64,000 nt of DNA from an uncultured bacterium (GTDB taxonomy: Bacteria; Cyanobacteriota; Vampirovibrionia; Gastranaerophilales; Gastranaerophilaceae), in assembly GCA_949284415.1 (NCBI GenBank), contig CASDVM010000003.1, positions 1 to 64,000 on the forward strand, written 5' to 3'. Positions 60,640 through 64,000 of this stretch are shown here, in pieces. The position numbers and the translations under genes are program-made. Under the pieces are notes generated by a model, which was given only the letters and a program-made list of their open reading frames with translations, made no database searches and had not been told where the DNA came from. Position 1 is the first letter of the stretch; each line of letters begins with the position of its first letter.

Positions 60640-61185
60640 TTACAGCTCAAACTGGCGGTAGCTGTTATCTATTTGATCCTGATTTATACCGATATAACGT
60701 AATGTTATCTGCGGCGATGAATGATTAAATATCATTTGCAGCATCGCAACATCTTTGAACTGGTTATAGTGATGATAACCGAAACTTTTTCTCATGCTGT
60801 GTGTTCCGATATTCACATCAATTCCGACAGCTTTACACGCGTTATTCAACATCCTGTACACCTGAGAACGGTCTAATCGCATCTGCTTTTGACTCATGAA
60901 TAATGGTTCGTTGTCCGCTTTGTTTCTTATAAACTCATTGATAAGCTTTTTTAATTTATCATTTATCGGAAACCGCTTGCATTTCCCTGTTTTCTTTTCG
61001 TTAAGTTCTATGTGGGATTTATTCCTGACATCTTTTACATCCAACGCGAGTATGTCAGATACCCTTAACCCTGAATTACAGCCAAGCACAAACAATAACC
61101 TGTTTCGTTTGCTTCTATTTGCAAGATAATCTTCAACAGCTCTAATCTTTTTCTTATCCCTGATAGGTTCAACCAGATGTTTCAT
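60640..61185 (-). CDS. Tyrosine site-specific recombinase (integrase), short form
   Basis: 181 residues, the catalytic domain only: SGLRVSD with Arg41, EKKTGKCKRFP (Lys), THSMRKSFG with His129 and Arg132, FNHSSPQITLRYIG with His155 and the nucleophile Tyr164. The usual N-terminal core-binding domain is absent. Integrases of this short type occur in phages of gut bacteria. Together with the endolysin and methylase fragment it marks prophage remains. AAAAGG precedes the ATG. Confidence 0.9.
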   Translation of the reverse strand: MKHLVEPIRDKKKIRAVEDYLANRSKRNRLLFVLGCNSGLRVSDILALDVKDVRNKSHIELNEKKTGKCKRFPINDKLKKLINEFIRNKADNEPLFMSQKQMRLDRSQVYRMLNNACKAVGIDVNIGTHSMRKSFGYHHYNQFKDVAMLQMIFNHSSPQITLRYIGINQDQIDNSYRQFEL

Positions 61186-61265
61186 ATCTTTTCCTTTCTT
61201 TTTACACCAAATGCCACAAAGTAGTGCATTTATTTAATATAAAATTCCAGAAAAGATACAAATTA

Positions 61266-61292
61266 AAAGCAGGTATTGAACCTGCTTTTTTT
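61266..61292. terminator. Terminator between the prophage hypothetical gene and integrase
   Basis: AAAGCAGGT, a 5-nt loop, ACCTGCTTT, then TTTT. A good hairpin on either strand. Confidence 0.8.
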
Positions 61293-61293
61293 A

Positions 61294-61746
61294 CTATACT
61301 GATCTGTAATATCCGCGGACTTCTGTCTCATCAGACCTTGTATAAGGTTTTACATAAACCACACCTCCGCCACTAATACTTGCAAGTTCCAAGTCTGACT
61401 CATAGGGTATGCCGATGCTTCTTAACTGCGCCATTATAGCCGGTTCACTGCTTGTGTATTCATCTCCTGTCATTTGAGAGATTAATTCTCTGGAAAAAAG
61501 TTTGCTGTTACCACTGACCGGATTTACATAACCTGAATAATCCTGCACTTGCGGTTTTATTAGACCGTCTTTCAACTGCTGCTCAATTAGCGGAAGATTT
61601 TCCTGAAATTCTTCAGGGGTCATACCGCCTATTTGTTCACGTGTAAAAGATTGCTGAATTGGTGCTGCACCACCAGTTGGAATACTACTTTTATTCAATA
61701 AATACTGATACTTATTTTTTAAGCGTTCTCTCTCGTAAGAATCCAA
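61294..61746 (-). CDS. Phage-type hypothetical protein
   Basis: 150 residues. It begins DSYERERLKNKYQYLLNK and ends GGGVVYVKPYTRSDETEVRG, then YYRSV, an ending shared by small phage proteins (VKPYTR...VRGYYRS) in my memory. No enzymatic motif. Located between integrase and endolysin on the same strand. Function unknown; the sequence fits a prophage remnant. Confidence 0.6.
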   Translation of the reverse strand: MDSYERERLKNKYQYLLNKSSIPTGGAAPIQQSFTREQIGGMTPEEFQENLPLIEQQLKDGLIKPQVQDYSGYVNPVSGNSKLFSRELISQMTGDEYTSSEPAIMAQLRSIGIPYESDLELASISGGGVVYVKPYTRSDETEVRGYYRSV

Positions 61747-61755
61747 ATTGTCTAC

Positions 61756-62295
61756 TCATTTAAGTTCTCCACTATATTCTTCATCAAATGGAGTTATTGA
61801 ATTAGCATACGACGGAGTGTAAAAACCATTAGTAATCATTGAATTAGCGTTGTCTTCAACTTGTTTTAATCTGCTCATCCAACCTTTTTCAAATACTTTT
61901 TGATCAGGTCTTCTGTTAATCAAATTTTTATAAAATTTTTTTCTATTATTTAAAAATTCATAAAAATTTTCATTACTTTGCTTAAATAATTTTTTAGCTT
62001 CGTATGGACTGCTATTTACAGCCATATCAAATAAAATATAGGCTTCCCGGGGATCTGTAAGTTTATCTGCTCCTGACGCTTTCCAAAATTCTTCATAATA
62101 TAATTGTTTTGCTTCTTCTTTCGTAATATAAAAAATATCTTTTACAGGTAATCCTTTTTTTCTTCTCCAGCCGTTATAAGTTGATTGGGTTACACCATAA
62201 TTAGTTCTTCCCCCTCTATCATTTGGATGATTACTAAAACCACCTTCTGAACCAAAAACCAACTGAACTATTTTCTCAAAATTTTTGTCATACAT
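61756..62295 (-). CDS. Glycoside hydrolase family 108 endolysin
   Basis: 179 residues. GH108 core: FGSEGGFSNHPNDRGGRTNY, then GVTQSTYNGW, with the catalytic Glu in EGGF. A peptidoglycan-binding-like C-terminal part (YYEEFWKASGADKL, FLNNRKKFYKNLINRRPDQ) follows. No signal peptide, as for holin-dependent phage lysozymes. It cleaves the peptidoglycan glycan chain at phage release. aaggagaaaac precedes the ATG. Part of the prophage remnant. Confidence 0.92.
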   Translation of the reverse strand: MYDKNFEKIVQLVFGSEGGFSNHPNDRGGRTNYGVTQSTYNGWRRKKGLPVKDIFYITKEEAKQLYYEEFWKASGADKLTDPREAYILFDMAVNSSPYEAKKLFKQSNENFYEFLNNRKKFYKNLINRRPDQKVFEKGWMSRLKQVEDNANSMITNGFYTPSYANSITPFDEEYSGELK

Positions 62296-62344
62296 AGTTT
62301 TCTCCTTATAGTTTTGCTACTAAACGAAATAAGGCAGAATAAAA

Positions 62345-62869
62345 CTAATCAGTCAGTTCAAAATAAAATCCGGATAAATCTTTTGCACGCTTTTCCACAA
62401 TGTCTGCTTTGTCACCACTTAAGATATTTATATACATTGTTCCGTTTTTTTCACTTAAACCTGCTTCTAACAATTGCCACTGAGCGTTCTTGTATTCTTC
62501 CCATTTTTCTTGAGAAATTTGCAGCAACTTGTATTTGTCTTTCGGCAGTATGTCTTTTAAAAGTGAGATATATTTGTCAATTTCTTTGTTCCAATCATTT
62601 ATAGAATCATCAACACATTTAGACATTCCAGCTGTTGTGTAATCTTCTTTTTTCATGCAGTTCTGTACAGCTTTTTCAATAGGATGAATTTCGGCTTCAG
62701 GCATTATATTATTTTTTTCTTCTTTCAAGCCCGCAATAATCCTCTCCCGATCAGAAAGCTGAATTTCTAAAGATTTAAGCTGTTTATTCTGTTTCAAAAT
62801 AATATAAGCACTGAAACATAAAAACAATATGAGTATTATTAAAACTGAGATTAGAATTTTATTTTTCAT
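62345..62869 (-). CDS. Membrane-anchored DUF1311 (LprI-like) protein
   Basis: 174 residues. Residues 5-28 are one transmembrane helix (ISVLIILILFLCFSAYIIL), followed by a short coiled coil. Residues about 60-165 resemble DUF1311/lysozyme-inhibitor LprI: CMKKEDYTTAGMSKCVDDSI, NDWNKEIDKYISLLKDIL, QEKWEEYKNAQWQL. Position next to the GH108 lysozyme is suggestive, since LprI proteins inhibit lysozyme. That link is inference. No enzymatic residues. Confidence 0.78.
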   Translation of the reverse strand: MKNKILISVLIILILFLCFSAYIILKQNKQLKSLEIQLSDRERIIAGLKEEKNNIMPEAEIHPIEKAVQNCMKKEDYTTAGMSKCVDDSINDWNKEIDKYISLLKDILPKDKYKLLQISQEKWEEYKNAQWQLLEAGLSEKNGTMYINILSGDKADIVEKRAKDLSGFYFELTD

Positions 62870-62997
62870 TTGATTATTCTACCTTAAAAACAAATTTGTG
62901 TAAAATTTACATTATTCACCGCCTTTCATGTTTTCATTGCAAAATATGAGTATCACTTTGTAATACCTATCCTGCTATGCTATCCATATTTCTTTGC

Positions 62998-63513
62998 CTA
63001 CTGCTGAAGTGCTCTTTCTAAATTTTTCGTTTGGTAATCAGTTTTGTAGTACCCATTTCTATACTTCGCAATAAACGGTTTAAATTTATATGCTACTGAA
63101 CCATTCAACTTTATATCCCTGTAGCCATTTGTTTTGGCATTCAATATCTTTTGCGGTTCTAGGTTTAGCAAATAAGCTATGTTTTTATATTCACCATTTT
63201 GTAACTGTAAGATAAACAAGGAATACCCGACTGTACCCATATAAAGTGTTGAATAGACAACTCCCAAAATTTCTTTAGTTCCGTCATCGTTCAAGTCAAC
63301 CTCAAAAGCTTTTACCGACTGTGGTTCAATTCTTGCAAAATCTTCAATCTCCTCAGGTGTCATATTTTGTTCCTTCAAGACATATTCATAAAGTATTTTG
63401 TTTGTCTGAGGAACTGATTCGCCGTTTAGGAAATCCAGCTTTTTATAACTGCCAAATGCAAATACAGGCTGAGCTAATAATAAACACATTAATGCGATGG
63501 TACAATTTTTCAT
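62998..63513 (-). CDS. Secreted hypothetical protein
   Basis: 171 residues from the ATG at 63513 (aaggaat upstream). Signal peptide 1-20 (NCTIALMCLLLAQPVFAF). The mature part is alpha/beta: KAFEVDLNDDGTKEILGVVY is an FG-GAP-like DxNDDG calcium-loop motif, and SLFILQLQNGEYKNIAYLL follows. This type occurs in secreted proteins of unknown role. The nearby promoter faces left. It could be cargo of the prophage or chromosomal. Confidence 0.72.
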   Translation of the reverse strand: MKNCTIALMCLLLAQPVFAFGSYKKLDFLNGESVPQTNKILYEYVLKEQNMTPEEIEDFARIEPQSVKAFEVDLNDDGTKEILGVVYSTLYMGTVGYSLFILQLQNGEYKNIAYLLNLEPQKILNAKTNGYRDIKLNGSVAYKFKPFIAKYRNGYYKTDYQTKNLERALQQ

Positions 63514-63858
63514 TAAATATTCCTTGTTTATACCGTATCTGATTATTATACCATCTGATACCAAAATCCGTCAATGTTATTTGTTTATTGCATATAAGAA
63601 AAAATAATAAAAACTATTTTGCAGCCATACAACCATAAAATATATACTTTTTTTAATCATAATTAGTATTTTTTGTGCAATTGTGTTATACATTAGAAAA
63701 AAATATTTTGTGAACAATGTATATAAAAAAGCACATTTGCACATTATTTAAAACACTTAAAACGGCATTTTAATTGGCATAAATTTGACACCAAAGACCA
63801 TATTTTCTTAAAATTATACACTAAAAAAGCGGGTTAAAACCCGCTTATATTGTACATA
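63514..63858. other. AT-rich intergenic region
   Basis: No gene seen. It holds the promoter of the secreted protein gene and the tRNA terminator (63823-63846). Confidence 0.6.
63823..63846 (-). terminator. tRNA-Arg terminator
   Basis: On the minus strand: AAGCGGGTT, 2-nt loop, AACCCGCTT, then TTTT. It ends about 13 nt downstream of the tRNA. Confidence 0.85.
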
Positions 63859-63932
<74 letters not shown>

Positions 63933-64000
63933 TTGGATCCAGAGGGCTTAGACAAGTGTTTGGTTTCGTGGGGTACCTGTATAATCCCTCATAAAATTTA

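Overview
The window is AT-rich bacterial DNA with Shine-Dalgarno sites and many TATAAT-type promoters. It looks like a Gastranaerophilales-type genome (non-photosynthetic gut relatives of cyanobacteria, Vampirovibrionia/Melainabacteria). This rests on memory of protein families typical of that group: the short N-terminal family at the left edge, the protein at 44476, a type IV prepilin with the GFTLAEVLITLG motif, and the GH57 enzyme. No database search was run, so it is an inference.

Layout: 1-4.2 kb is core genome (recA with a helix-turn-helix neighbour, a Ser-rich lipoprotein-like protein, an Xre/zinc-ribbon regulator, and tmRNA, ssrA). From 4.2 to 20.1 kb lies a stack of mobile elements at the 3' end of ssrA. 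The ssrA 3' tail and about 180 bp downstream occur again at 7.5 and 19.9 kb. A shared element-end sequence occurs at 6.2, 7.45 and 19.8 kb. The cargo is secreted proteins, a phage-head-like/M23 peptidase fusion, two Fic proteins, an AAA ATPase, a 1296-residue repeat protein with a possible PIN domain, and a serine-recombinase operon ending in a ParB-like gene. From 20.2 to 24.4 kb is a second recombinase module (serine recombinase, DUF2924 protein, Mrr-type endonuclease, small proteins, Xre regulator); a 63-bp inverted repeat flanks the Mrr gene.

24.5-31.6 kb is a seven-gene operon for a glycerol-phosphate-like surface polymer (GT2, CDP-glycerol-type transferase, class V aminotransferase, cytidylyltransferase, hexapeptide-repeat protein, LicD, ABC exporter). 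31.6-34.8 kb holds a ParB-methyltransferase/DUF5681 pair and a truncated RhuM gene. 34.8-52.8 kb is mostly chromosomal: PgeF, aquaporin, an alpha/beta hydrolase, NagZ, a glycosyltransferase, an AGCS symporter with an ACT protein, GH57, dUTPase, Hcp with a cupin, a methyltransferase-like membrane protein, and a prepilin interrupted at a G10 tract.

53-60 kb is a defence island: an AIPR protein, then a three-gene operon of a coiled-coil protein plus Gabija-like GajA and GajB, then an AAA/DUF4143 ATPase. 60-63.5 kb carries prophage remnants (adenine methylase fragment, tyrosine integrase, GH108 endolysin) and two secreted or membrane proteins. A tRNA-Arg(TCT) closes the window.

Two themes recur. 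Simple-sequence tracts sit in or near surface genes (G10 in the prepilin, a heptamer in a glycosyltransferase, a pentamer near the left edge). About eleven genes have a -10 box only 6-7 nt before the ATG, suggesting leaderless transcripts.
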